Part shown: in pieces, positions 4,847-12,555 of the stretch | Layout: each line of letters opens with the position of its first letter | Numbering within the stretch: the stretch's first letter is position 1 | Source of the DNA: DALYDP01 sp964348685 | Lineage (GTDB): Bacteria; Patescibacteriota; Gracilibacteria; Peribacterales; Peribacteraceae | NCBI GenBank assembly: GCA_964348685.1 | Contig: CAYGDM010000008.1 | Span: 1 to 25,770 of the forward strand | Direction of reading: 5' to 3' | Length of the DNA: 25,770 bases | Program-made: the position numbers and the translations under genes | The notes under the pieces: generated by a model | What the model was told of the DNA's origin: nothing | What the model saw: the letters and a program-made list of their open reading frames with translations, nothing else | Databases searched by the model: none

Positions 4847-5617
4847 TTACGGCTGCACCGGGATCGTCCGGTACGAGTGGGCGGCGATCAGCACGTCGTG
4901 GATCTCTTGCTCGCTGAGGGTCGCGTCGCTCGTAGCCGGGCCGACGAAAACAATGCGCGTCACGAGTGGATGGGTGGTCGGCGCCGTGAAGGTCAGGTCG
5001 TACTCGTGCGTTTCCCAACCAACCTCGGTGCCGTACCACACCGCGACGTCAACGCCGTCCTCGCTGCGGATGATTGCGTCGGCATCGCGCGGATCGGCCA
5101 GTTCGTCGGTGAGGCCCAGTCCGCGGCCGGAGGTTGTGCAAGGGCCGGTGCCCACATCCACGTAGGTGTACGGCGACGCGCCGAAGAAGTAATTGTCGCC
5201 CATGTCGCCGAATTTCCCGATGAAGCCGACGAGATCCGGGCGATCGATGCATTCTTGTTCCATCTGCCAGCGCGCCGTGCCCCACGACGGGGGATACGAG
5301 AAGCAGAAACCCGCATCCTTCGCGCAGAATTCGACGTACCCTTCCGGCACGCCTTCGTAGACGAATGCTTTTGCGATCGCGGCCGCGCGCTCCACGTTGC
5401 GCTTGCTTTCGAGTTCCGCTGCTTCGTATTCCTGCGTCGGTTCCGTTTCGGGAATCCATTGTTCCACTGGCTCGGATGAGGAGGACTGCGTATCTGGAGG
5501 AGTGTCGGGCTGGGCGTCCTTCATCACGTACTCGGGTTGCATGCTGAGCGCGAACGCCGCCGCGGCCAGGATAGCGAGAACGGCAACGATACCGATGATC
5601 TTGTGGGCTTTCATCAT
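4847..5617 (-). CDS. Membrane-anchored hypothetical protein
   Basis: I start this at the ATG at 5617 (MMKAHKIIGIV), which gives 256 residues; the frame is open further upstream but without a better start. Residues 5-25 form a hydrophobic N-terminal anchor or signal (IIGIVAVLAILAAAAFALS). A serine/proline/glutamate-rich linker follows, then a globular part with four cysteines (EFCAKDAGFCFSYPPSWG, EQECIDR, GPCTT) that could form disulfides outside the cell. The C-terminal VLIAAHSYRTI resembles the end of the PsbP/MOG1-like fold often seen after FxYPxxW motifs; this is a weak analogy. A TATGCT box stands six bases before the ATG, which suggests a leaderless message, divergent from yebC. Confidence 0.65.
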   Translation of the reverse strand: MMKAHKIIGIVAVLAILAAAAFALSMQPEYVMKDAQPDTPPDTQSSSSEPVEQWIPETEPTQEYEAAELESKRNVERAAAIAKAFVYEGVPEGYVEFCAKDAGFCFSYPPSWGTARWQMEQECIDRPDLVGFIGKFGDMGDNYFFGASPYTYVDVGTGPCTTSGRGLGLTDELADPRDADAIIRSEDGVDVAVWYGTEVGWETHEYDLTFTAPTTHPLVTRIVFVGPATSDATLSEQEIHDVLIAAHSYRTIPVQP

Positions 5618-5623
5618 GACTGC

Positions 5624-5629
5624 AGCATA
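5624..5629 (-). promoter_or_regulatory. -10 box for the anchored protein gene
   Basis: TATGCT on the reverse strand, exactly six bases before the ATG at 5617. A CGGACA lies 17 bp further upstream as a weak -35. The spacing implies transcription starting at or next to the start codon. Confidence 0.5.
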
Positions 5630-5633
5630 GCGG

Positions 5634-5639
5634 TATACT
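5634..5639 (+). promoter_or_regulatory. -10 box upstream of yebC
   Basis: TATACT, six bases before the ATG of the short ORF at 5646 and 76 bases before the yebC ATG. No good -35 is visible. The spacing predicts a transcript that starts at or next to the ATG at 5646. Confidence 0.55.
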
Positions 5640-5645
5640 CGGAGC

Positions 5646-5729
5646 ATGTCCGGCCACAGCAAATGGCATCCGGCTTCGTCTGCGGACTACGCCGTGACAA
5701 GCATTCCTCTCGTATATGTCAGGTCATAG
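5646..5729 (+). CDS. Short upstream ORF repeating the YebC N terminus
   Basis: Starting at ATG 5646 this frame encodes 27 residues beginning MSGHSKWH, exactly the first eight residues of YebC, but with different codons at five of the eight positions. It then reads PASSADYAVTS and ends at a TAG (5727-5729) that lies 11 bases inside the yebC coding sequence, in another frame. A TATACT box six bases upstream suggests that it is the first start codon on a leaderless transcript. It may be a regulatory upstream ORF, the relic of a duplicated yebC start, or a frameshifted true N terminus. A sequencing or assembly artefact is unlikely given the synonymous differences. Confidence 0.5.
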   Translation: MSGHSKWHPASSADYAVTSIPLVYVRS

Positions 5730-6450
5730 TAAGTGGCACAACATTCGCGTCAAAAAAACTGCGGCCGACAAGGCCCGCGGGAAAATTTATACGAAACACG
5801 CGAAAATGATCGAAATCGCCGCTCAGCGCGGAGGAGATGCGGATACGAACAGCGCGCTCAAGAACGCGATCGCGGAAGCGAAGGCCGACTCGGTTCCGAA
5901 TGCGAACATCGACCGCGCCATCGCGAAGGGCACGGGCGTGAAGGGCGACAAGATGGAGGAGATTCTCTACGCGTGCATGGCGCCGGGCGGAGTGGCGTGC
6001 CTCATCGAATGCCTGACCGACAACACGAATCGCACCCTCGGGAACGTGAAGACGATCATCAGTAAGAACGGCGGATCGTTCACGGAGTCGGCGTCGGTTC
6101 TATGGATGTTCGCGCGAAGGGGAGTGGTCGTTGCAAAGAATACCGCAGGGGCGGCCCGCGGGGACGCCCCATTAGAGCAGTTGGAATTACAACTGATCGA
6201 TTTCGGTGCGGAGGACGTCGACCTTTCCGACGATATCCTCACCGTCACGACCGACATCGCGGGCTGGCCGAAGACGCGCGATTTCCTCAAGCAAAACGGC
6301 TGGGAGATCCAATCGGCGGGGCTGCGTTACGTTGCCACGCAGAAGGCTCCGCTGCCCGATGAGAAGGCGATGGAGCAGTTGGCGGAGTTCGTGAGCGCGC
6401 TCGAAGAAGACGACGACGTGAGCGAGGTGCACACGAACGCGGAGTTTTAA
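5716..6450 (+). CDS. yebC: YebC/PmpR family protein
   Basis: The 244-residue protein has the family's N-terminal signature MSGHSKWHNIRVKK, the KxYTKHAKMIEIAA segment (residues 16-30), and the conserved GPGG-like loop (here APGGVACLIECLTDNTNRT). The C-terminal half has the expected three-domain length. YebC proteins were long annotated as transcription regulators. Some are now known to bind the ribosome and relieve stalling at proline-rich stretches. Residues 145-152 (AARGDAPLE) look like a small insertion near the domain boundary. There is no Shine-Dalgarno site before the ATG; the short ORF at 5646-5729 overlaps it, so reinitiation or coupling is likely. A bidirectional terminator follows directly. 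Confidence 0.93.
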   Translation: MSGHSKWHNIRVKKTAADKARGKIYTKHAKMIEIAAQRGGDADTNSALKNAIAEAKADSVPNANIDRAIAKGTGVKGDKMEEILYACMAPGGVACLIECLTDNTNRTLGNVKTIISKNGGSFTESASVLWMFARRGVVVAKNTAGAARGDAPLEQLELQLIDFGAEDVDLSDDILTVTTDIAGWPKTRDFLKQNGWEIQSAGLRYVATQKAPLPDEKAMEQLAEFVSALEEDDDVSEVHTNAEF

Positions 6451-6451
6451 A

Positions 6452-6477
6452 AAACCCCAGACAAACGTCTGGGGTTT
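6452..6477. terminator. Bidirectional terminator between yebC and the next gene
   Basis: AAACCCCAGAC and GTCTGGGGTTT form a perfect 11-bp stem around AAAC, with A and T runs on the two sides. It serves yebC on the plus strand and the convergent gene ending at 6498. Confidence 0.9.
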
Positions 6478-6497
6478 CTCGCGAGATCCGGTGAGGT

Positions 6498-6998
6498 TTA
6501 TTCGTCAGTTTCTTTCGTATCGTTTAACCCCTCCGTGGGGATAGGCGATCCTTCTACTGGTTCTTCGGTGCTGGCCGGCTGCATGAGTTCTTCGATCGTG
6601 GGGAGCGTCCGTCGTAAGGCGGAAGAAAATAAGTAGTAGTCCAAGATCCACACGGTCGAGCTCATCAGCAACAAGTACAGCAGTACGAAGCACGCGATGA
6701 TATTCATCGGCGTCCAAAATTCCTGCCACCGCGCGCGAAGGTTCGCCGCGATGTCGTAGATCCATCCGAAACGTTCCGACCATTCCCGCAGGCGATTCCT
6801 CCGTGCCGTCGCGGGATGCTCCTTTAGAAGTTCTTCTTCGGGAGCGATATCGTTTTCCCACCAGAGTGGGGCGCCGCGAAACTCTCGCGGCTGTTGCAAA
6901 GGAACGAGGCCGTACTCATCTTCGAGCGGTTGCAGTCGCAACGGCGGTCCCTCTTCCAGCCATTCGTTCACGTTTTCCAGTCCGTCTTCTCCTTTCAT
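6498..6998 (-). CDS. Hypothetical single-pass membrane protein
   Basis: This 166-residue protein has an acidic, proline-containing N-terminal half, an amphipathic stretch, and one strong transmembrane segment around residues 98-118 (IIACFVLLYLLLMSSTVWIL). A short acidic tail rich in T, E and P follows. GGAGG lies six bases before the ATG, a clear Shine-Dalgarno site, unlike most neighbouring genes. I do not recognise a family. It sits between yebC and a small hypothetical gene, and its message probably ends at the shared terminator at 6452-6477. Confidence 0.65.
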   Translation of the reverse strand: MKGEDGLENVNEWLEEGPPLRLQPLEDEYGLVPLQQPREFRGAPLWWENDIAPEEELLKEHPATARRNRLREWSERFGWIYDIAANLRARWQEFWTPMNIIACFVLLYLLLMSSTVWILDYYLFSSALRRTLPTIEELMQPASTEEPVEGSPIPTEGLNDTKETDE

Positions 6999-7068
6999 TC
7001 GATCCTCCGTGTTTTCAAGGATCTCGCTAAACAGTCATACTACCCCGATTGATGCGCGATGGAAGCGA

Positions 7069-7350
7069 TTACCGTCGGATATCGTCGAGGCATGCCGGTT
7101 CGAGTTCCTGCGCCAGTTTCTGACGGGCCGCGTCCGTGAGGAATTCCACCATCGGCTCCAGAGGACCTGCTTCCGATGTTGATTGTATTTCAAATTGCTG
7201 ATGCTGCTCCGTTGGCATCACGCTGAGCCGTAGCTGTTGTTGGGGGAGCGTGCGAGCGGCTACTTCTTTATGCTCGTCGAGCGCTGCGTCGTCGATGGTC
7301 GAGCCAGATGACGACCACTCAAATGTCCATTGTCGCTCCATTAACTTCAC
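7069..7350 (-). CDS. Hypothetical 93-residue protein
   Basis: A small polar protein. The frame can start at a GTG (7350) or at the ATG at 7341 (MERQWTFEW); I cannot decide, and a TAGCAT hexamer stands directly before the GTG. The middle is rich in Q and E (PTEQHQQFEIQ), with no signal, membrane segment or known motif. It lies 30 bases after the large PBP gene on the same strand and may be co-transcribed with it. No terminator is evident between them. Confidence 0.5.
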   Translation of the reverse strand: MKLMERQWTFEWSSSGSTIDDAALDEHKEVAARTLPQQQLRLSVMPTEQHQQFEIQSTSEAGPLEPMVEFLTDAARQKLAQELEPACLDDIRR

Positions 7351-7380
7351 ATGCTACGCCTTCCATATGGAAAGCAAGCC

Positions 7381-10300
7381 TTACTCGACGATGCCGCCGC
7401 TTCCGCTTGCCACGATCGTGATCTCCACGCAGTCCTGGTGCTCGTTATCGGCCAAGTCGGTGGCGATCGCGCAGGCGTCGTAGTCGCCCGGTTCGACGTC
7501 AAAGTTATAGTCGAGCGTGTAGGGCGAGGTGGGCTTCGTGCTGAGCAATGTGTCGTCGAGGAAGAACTGCACGTACTTGATGCCACCCTCGTCGTCTTCA
7601 GCGCTGGCCTCCAGCGTGTAGGGCAGACCGCGGGGGAGCTTCTGGCCGCTGCGGGGGTGAAGCAAGATCACGCTCGGGCCGCCGGCATCTTCCTCGAAGC
7701 GGAACGTCACTTCATCGGTCGCTTCGTTGTAGTACTCGTCGACGACCGTGAGCGTCAGCGTGTGCGAGCCGCCTTCGCTGATCGAATTAGGCACCCTGAT
7801 CGTCATGCGCTGCGCTGCCGCTCCGCGCTCGGAGCCGGCGGGCTTGCCGTCGATCTCGGCGCGGACCTCGCGGATGCGCGAGCCGACCTTCACGTCGAAC
7901 TTCGGCTGGAACGACGGGTAGGTTGCCGTGCCGCCATTTTTTGGGAACGAGATGGAGAGCGTCGGTTTCTCGAGGCGTCCCGGCGTCATGGCCAGGGTGC
8001 AGCTTTCCGTGGGAGCCAACGGCAACGGAAGCACTGAGCCGCTCTGCGCGCCCGTCGCGGGGTCGAAGGTACCGGCGCGCGAGGCGAGCCATGCGTTCAT
8101 CGAGGCTTGCCACTGCGGGAAGCGCGCGGCGAGCGGTTCCGTCGGCGCGAAGAAGCTGCGCGTCTCGCGGGCTTCGATCGGGCATTCTTCCGACGCGAGC
8201 AGGCCCGTGACTTTGTCGATCTCCAGCTGCACGCACGCGGGGTCGGCTTGCGACGGCATGCGCTCGTTCAGGAAGATGTCGGACTTGCGGTACGCGACGG
8301 GCGTGCATTCCGTGGGCAGCTCGCCGGAGAGGCCGGAGATCTGTGCGTTCGCGATGCCCGTCGGGACGGGGAACGCGGCGGGGAGATCGGTGAGGATAGA
8401 GCGTGCGGCGGTCATGTAACTCTTCCAGATCGGCGAAGCCGACACGAGCGATTCCGCCTTGGCCGCGAGCGGCGATGAGTCGGCGTTGCCCACCCATACG
8501 CCCGTGACCAACCCCGGAATGAAGCCCATCGTCCAGAGGTCCGACGGCCTGCGCTCGGTGCAATTATTGTTCGCGTCGCGCTTCAAGCACTTGTTGCTCG
8601 TGCCGGTCTTGGCGCCGCTCGGGCCGCCGGGGACGGTGAGGACATCGCGCCAGTAGTCGCCCGGGCGCACGGACGGATCGGTGAGGATCGACGTGATCTG
8701 GTATGCGATGCGCGGGTCGATCGCTTCCTGCGGCGAGTGGCTGGGCGCTTCGTAGAGGATCGCGCCGTTGCGGGTGATGCGCTGGATGCCGTAGAGCGGC
8801 ATGACCTTGCCACCGTTGGCGATTGTGCCGTAGGCCTGGACCATCTCCGTGAGCGGCGTTTCCGCGGCGCCGAGCGCGAGCGGCCAACCGTATTCGAAGT
8901 CGGGGTTCGTTTCGAGCGCCTTTTCGAGCTGCTCCGTCGGGGAGGGTGCGCCGAGGCGGCGGACGAGGTCGAGGACGGCGCTGTCGCCGCCCGCGAGGAA
9001 GTACATCTTGATCGCGGGGATGTTGCGCGATGCGCCGAGCGCCGAGCGCGCGGTCATGAGCCCCCAGAATCCGCCGTCGAAGTTCTGCGGTTGTTCGCCG
9101 CCGATGCTGGTCGGGACGTCGAAGATCACCGAGGCCGGACCCGCGCCCGCGTTTTCGAAGGCCGCGGCGTACACAAGGGGCTTGAAGCTGCTGCCCGGCT
9201 GGCGCGGCACTTGGGCCATGTCGATCTTGCCGCCGAATTCTTCGTCCGAGTAATCGGAGTTGCCGACGTATGCGACGATCTCGCCGCTTTGCGGGATGGC
9301 AGACACAAGGGCGATGTTGTGCGCTTCGTAGGTCGAGGCGTTTTCTTCGCGTTTAGCTTCCACCGCCTTCTCCGCGGCTTGCTGCAGGTTCCAGTCGAGC
9401 GTCGTTTCGATTGTCAGGCCCCCCTGGTCGAGCAGGCCCGACTCGGGTCCGCCGAGCAATTCTTCTGCCTGTTCGCGCACCCACAAGACGAAGTGCGGCG
9501 CGCGAATGTTGTCGCGTGAGCGGGCGAATTCCATCGTTTTCAATTCTTCGGTCGCTTCCAGTTGCTCATCTTCTGTGATGTAGCCTTGTTCGACCATGTT
9601 CTGGAGGACCTGGTCGCTGCGGCCGCCCACGTAGAACTGCGTGGTGCCCGATCCGAACATGCCGCCGAGAAGTCCCACGCGCACGTCGTCGATCTCGAGG
9701 TCATCGGCGGAATCGACGTCGCCGTTGTCGATGCGGCGCTGCGTGTCTTCCGTCGGGGTGGTGTGCACGTGCGAGCCGTACGGATTGAAGTAGGTGGGGC
9801 GCTGGGGGATCGACGCGAGGACCGCGGATTGCGCCAAGGTCATGCCGCTTGCTGACGCGCCGAAGTACCGTTGCGACGCCAGTTCGATGCCGTAGGCGTT
9901 GGGGCCGAAGGGCACCCAGTTGAGGTACATGGCGAGAACTTCGTCTTTCTCGTATTTCCACTCGATTTCGCAGCCGATGATGATTTCCTTCAACTTGCGG
10001 CTGAGGATGTTCTCCTGTTGGAGGTTCAGCGCGTTGCGCGCGAGCTGGCGGGTGAGCGTGGAGGCTCCGCCGGAGTTGCCGAATTTGAACACCGCGCGCC
10101 CAAGCGCGATGATGTCGAGGCAGCCGCGTTCGTGGAAGCGCTTGTCTTCGATCGAGACCATCGCGTCTTTCATGTGCTGCGGGATCTGCTCGCTCGGGAT
10201 GAACTCGCGGTCTTCGTCGCGGAACAAGCGGTAGAGCTCCGTGCCGTTACGGTCGACGATGGCCGAGCTGTGGTCGGGGATCAGGTTGCTGGGGTCGTCG

Positions 10301-10587
10301 ACGTCAGGGAGCGTGATCCAGAGGAAGCCGAGGTAAAGGAAGCTGATGCCCACGACGCCGATGGTTCCGTCGCGCAGGAGCTTCTTCCATCCGCGGTCTT
10401 TCGCCCAGACGCGCGCTTCGTGGAAGCGTTCGATCATCCGGCCGGTAAAGCCTTCGATATGGCGAGTTCGCGGCGTGCGGACGCGTCGAACGCCCCTCGG
10501 CAGGCTCGGGGTGACAATCTCTTTATCGCCGCGCAAAGGACGTGGTTCGAAGTCGGATCCCATGAGACGTCCAGTGTAAGGGTCCAT
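7381..10587 (-). CDS. Class A penicillin-binding protein (PBP1A type)
   Basis: This bifunctional enzyme polymerises glycan strands and cross-links peptides outside the membrane. From ATG 10587 it has 1068 residues. A basic cytoplasmic N terminus leads to a transmembrane helix near 75-93. Next comes a GT51 transglycosylase domain with the catalytic EDKRFHERG block (E147) and STLTRQLARN. The transpeptidase domain has SSFK (S466, K469), SRN and KTGT (K660). The last 190 residues contain two Ig-like beta domains (from about 880), which probably bind the wall or other proteins. The frame is open to 10797, but that would overlap the divergent gene; ATG 10563 is an alternative, with TACACT nine bases upstream. 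The length is well above the usual 700-850 residues. Confidence 0.93.
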   Translation of the reverse strand: MDPYTGRLMGSDFEPRPLRGDKEIVTPSLPRGVRRVRTPRTRHIEGFTGRMIERFHEARVWAKDRGWKKLLRDGTIGVVGISFLYLGFLWITLPDVDDPSNLIPDHSSAIVDRNGTELYRLFRDEDREFIPSEQIPQHMKDAMVSIEDKRFHERGCLDIIALGRAVFKFGNSGGASTLTRQLARNALNLQQENILSRKLKEIIIGCEIEWKYEKDEVLAMYLNWVPFGPNAYGIELASQRYFGASASGMTLAQSAVLASIPQRPTYFNPYGSHVHTTPTEDTQRRIDNGDVDSADDLEIDDVRVGLLGGMFGSGTTQFYVGGRSDQVLQNMVEQGYITEDEQLEATEELKTMEFARSRDNIRAPHFVLWVREQAEELLGGPESGLLDQGGLTIETTLDWNLQQAAEKAVEAKREENASTYEAHNIALVSAIPQSGEIVAYVGNSDYSDEEFGGKIDMAQVPRQPGSSFKPLVYAAAFENAGAGPASVIFDVPTSIGGEQPQNFDGGFWGLMTARSALGASRNIPAIKMYFLAGGDSAVLDLVRRLGAPSPTEQLEKALETNPDFEYGWPLALGAAETPLTEMVQAYGTIANGGKVMPLYGIQRITRNGAILYEAPSHSPQEAIDPRIAYQITSILTDPSVRPGDYWRDVLTVPGGPSGAKTGTSNKCLKRDANNNCTERRPSDLWTMGFIPGLVTGVWVGNADSSPLAAKAESLVSASPIWKSYMTAARSILTDLPAAFPVPTGIANAQISGLSGELPTECTPVAYRKSDIFLNERMPSQADPACVQLEIDKVTGLLASEECPIEARETRSFFAPTEPLAARFPQWQASMNAWLASRAGTFDPATGAQSGSVLPLPLAPTESCTLAMTPGRLEKPTLSISFPKNGGTATYPSFQPKFDVKVGSRIREVRAEIDGKPAGSERGAAAQRMTIRVPNSISEGGSHTLTLTVVDEYYNEATDEVTFRFEEDAGGPSVILLHPRSGQKLPRGLPYTLEASAEDDEGGIKYVQFFLDDTLLSTKPTSPYTLDYNFDVEPGDYDACAIATDLADNEHQDCVEITIVASGSGGIVE

Positions 10588-10624
10588 GGGTCGAACGCAA
10601 CGTGCTCCGCGGAGAAAAATATGC

Positions 10625-10630
10625 TCTACT
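10625..10630 (+). promoter_or_regulatory. -10 box of the pilin-like gene
   Basis: TCTACT, six bases before the ATG at 10637 and the same hexamer as in the two island promoters. No clear -35. Confidence 0.45.
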
Positions 10631-10636
10631 GGAGGC

Positions 10637-10951
10637 ATGTTCATGCCATTCCTACGCCTCCTGGCGCTTCCGGCCGCTACGTCTGCGCAGCAACTCATCG
10701 TCGATATCGGCACGGCCATGAGCTGGCAGCAGCTGACGAGCAATATCGTGAACTTCCTTGCTGCGGCGATCGGGTTCATTACCGTCGCTATTTTCATCTA
10801 TGGAGCCCTCCTTCTGACCGCTTCGGGCGCTCATGAAGAGTGGAAGAATAAGGGCAAAGACATCATGATCGGGTCGCTCGTGGCGATGGTCATCGTCCTC
10901 GGCGCCTATGCGATTCTGCGCACGGTGGCGTTCTTTATCCTCGCGCCGTAA
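10637..10951 (+). CDS. Small two-helix membrane protein, TrbC/VirB2 pilin-like
   Basis: The 104-residue protein has a short hydrophobic leader ending in a possible signal peptidase site (LPAATSAQQ). Two transmembrane helices follow: NFLAAAIGFITVAIFIYGAL (about 38-57) and IMIGSLVAMVIVLGAYAIL. They are separated by a short charged loop (GAHEEWKNKGKD). This layout is that of VirB2/TrbC-like pilins, very common as stand-alone genes in candidate phyla radiation genomes. There it has been suggested that they belong to secretion or pilus systems, but no other type IV secretion gene is visible here. The start codon is six bases after a TCTACT box. Confidence 0.65.
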   Translation: MFMPFLRLLALPAATSAQQLIVDIGTAMSWQQLTSNIVNFLAAAIGFITVAIFIYGALLLTASGAHEEWKNKGKDIMIGSLVAMVIVLGAYAILRTVAFFILAP

Positions 10952-10967
10952 AAAGTCTCCCATTCCG

Positions 10968-10995
10968 TTGATCCTCGTCCGACCTGTTCTACAAT
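10968..10995 (+). promoter_or_regulatory. Promoter of the TPR gene
   Basis: TTGATC (10968-10973), a 16-bp spacer and TACAAT (10990-10995), eight bases before the ATG at 11004. The message would have almost no leader. Confidence 0.6.
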
Positions 10996-11003
10996 ACATA
11001 GCT

Positions 11004-11606
11004 ATGTACGGAGACAACCTGTCCGACGACACCCTTGACGCGCTGGAGCGCGCGGAACTCCTGAAGCTGGAGGGCAAGCACGAAGAGGCGATCGTCCTCC
11101 TCGAGGAGTTGCTGATGGATGATCCGGCGAACGTGCCGGCGCTCGAGGAATTGGCCGACAACGAGCTTTCGCTCGATCATTTCGCGCGCGCAGAGGCCGC
11201 CGCCGAACGGGCGATCATCCTCGATCAGGGCAGCTACACCGGCCACTACATCATCGGATTCCTGCGTTCGAACGAAAGCCGCTGGGAAGAATCGCTCGTC
11301 GAATTGCGGCTGGCCAACAAGCTTAAGGCGAACAATCCCGAGATTCTCCGTTGCCTGGGTTGGTCGCTCTTCAAAGGAGGCCAGCGGCCCGAGGGCATCG
11401 TGACGCTCGAACGTTCGCTGAACCTTGATAACGACAACCCGCTGACGCTGTGCGACTTGGGCGTGGCGTATTTGGAAGGCCGCGATATCGGTAAGGCTCG
11501 GCTGCTCTTCCAGCGCGCGCTCGAACTTGATCCTCAGAGCGGTCGCGCGCGCGAGTGCGTCGACATGGTTGCGCGCGTCGAAAGCCAATCGAAGATGATG
11601 AAGTGA
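11004..11606 (+). CDS. Tetratricopeptide repeat protein
   Basis: This 200-residue protein consists of about five TPR helix pairs, recognisable by A/G at position 8, A at 20 and P near 32. Examples are GKHEEAIVLLEELLMDDP, HFARAEAAAERAI, EILRCLGWSLFKGG and the last, GKARLLFQRALELDP. TPR superhelices hold protein partners; the partner cannot be read from sequence. There is no signal peptide, so it is probably cytoplasmic. It lies between the pilin-like gene and ftsX on the same strand, each with its own -10 box, so they need not form one transcript. Confidence 0.85.
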   Translation: MYGDNLSDDTLDALERAELLKLEGKHEEAIVLLEELLMDDPANVPALEELADNELSLDHFARAEAAAERAIILDQGSYTGHYIIGFLRSNESRWEESLVELRLANKLKANNPEILRCLGWSLFKGGQRPEGIVTLERSLNLDNDNPLTLCDLGVAYLEGRDIGKARLLFQRALELDPQSGRARECVDMVARVESQSKMMK

Positions 11607-11613
11607 GATAGTG

Positions 11614-11619
11614 TATACT
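11614..11619 (+). promoter_or_regulatory. -10 box of ftsX
   Basis: TATACT, seven bases before the ATG at 11627; no Shine-Dalgarno site between. Confidence 0.5.
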
Positions 11620-11626
11620 CGCGTCC

Positions 11627-12553
11627 ATGGATAGCGCTGGGTTCATCGCGTTTCGTCGCTCCGTCGCCCGCGGATGGGGGTTTCTCGTGCATGCTGGCGG
11701 GTGGAAGCTCGATGCGTTCGGCGTCGCGTTGGCGTTGCTCTTGGTGCAGCTGCTGCTTATCGCGCTTTCGGGCGTGCGCACCGTCGCGCTGACGGCGCTG
11801 GAACGGGGGGCGGTGCATCTCGATGTGGTTGATGGAACGAGCGATCAGAAGGTGCAAGAGCTGTATGCCGCGCTCAATGCGATGCCGTCCGTCCGCGACG
11901 TGCGGTACGTCACGCGCGAGCAGGTCTTCGTCGAAGAATCCGCCCGCGACCCCTCGCTCGTTGATTTCCTCGCGCGCTACGGGATGGAGAATCCGTTTTC
12001 CGACGCGCTCGTGGTGACGCCCACCGACGCCGGCAGCTACGCCGATTTGCGGGCGTTCGCCCAATTGGAGCAATACCGGGACGTTATCGACACCGCTGCG
12101 CTCTCGGACATTGGAACGCAGCAAACCTCAACCGCGGAGTTGCTCGAAGCGGTCGATACCGCACGCACGGGCGTCGAACTTTTGGTGCTTCTCGCGATCA
12201 TCGTGACGGGCGTCCTCGCTTTCAACTTGCTCGTTCGCCTCGCTGCAGCACGCCGCCCCCATGCCAAAGCCGAAAAACTCGCGGGAGCGACGGCCGGCAT
12301 CCTTGCGTTTCCGGCTGTCACCGCCGGGGTGATCGCGTTACTCGGCGCGCTCGCGGCGTCCTTCATGTTCTCCGCGATCGTCATCGTCACGCTCGCCCTT
12401 TTGCCTCTTTCCGCCGCGGTCGCGGCGTGGGTCGGCGAAGCGTTTCTCATCGGGCTTCTTCCCTCCGTGCCCGCGGTCATCTTGGCTGAAGGCGTGGCGC
12501 TCGTGGGACTTTCGTGGGTCGTGGGTCGCGCCGGATCGTCTTTCCGCGTCTGA
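11627..12553 (+). CDS. ftsX: Cell-division ABC-type membrane protein FtsX
   Basis: The 308-residue protein has the FtsX layout. A cytoplasmic N terminus leads to a first transmembrane helix (about 32-50). An extracellular domain follows, with the typical text of a short residue stretch ending in NAMPSVRDVRYVTREQ. Then come three transmembrane helices (about 183-203, 225-252, 255-290). With FtsE it normally couples ATP hydrolysis to activation of wall hydrolases at the septum. ftsE usually precedes ftsX but is not here; a TPR gene stands in its place. The family match is good in topology and in the extracellular motif, and weaker elsewhere. The stop is followed two bases later by the recO start. 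Confidence 0.78.
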   Translation: MDSAGFIAFRRSVARGWGFLVHAGGWKLDAFGVALALLLVQLLLIALSGVRTVALTALERGAVHLDVVDGTSDQKVQELYAALNAMPSVRDVRYVTREQVFVEESARDPSLVDFLARYGMENPFSDALVVTPTDAGSYADLRAFAQLEQYRDVIDTAALSDIGTQQTSTAELLEAVDTARTGVELLVLLAIIVTGVLAFNLLVRLAAARRPHAKAEKLAGATAGILAFPAVTAGVIALLGALAASFMFSAIVIVTLALLPLSAAVAAWVGEAFLIGLLPSVPAVILAEGVALVGLSWVVGRAGSSFRV

Positions 12554-12555
12554 CC

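Noticed and set aside
8737..9519. Long plus-strand frames across the PBP gene (also 7351-8037 and 9871-10836).
   Set aside because: They are mirror frames of the PBP coding sequence, which has all its catalytic motifs on the reverse strand.
10588..10797. N-terminal extension of the PBP frame to 10797.
   Set aside because: It would overlap most of the first half of the divergent pilin-like gene, and the extra residues do not look like a PBP N terminus; ATG 10587 or 10563 is better.
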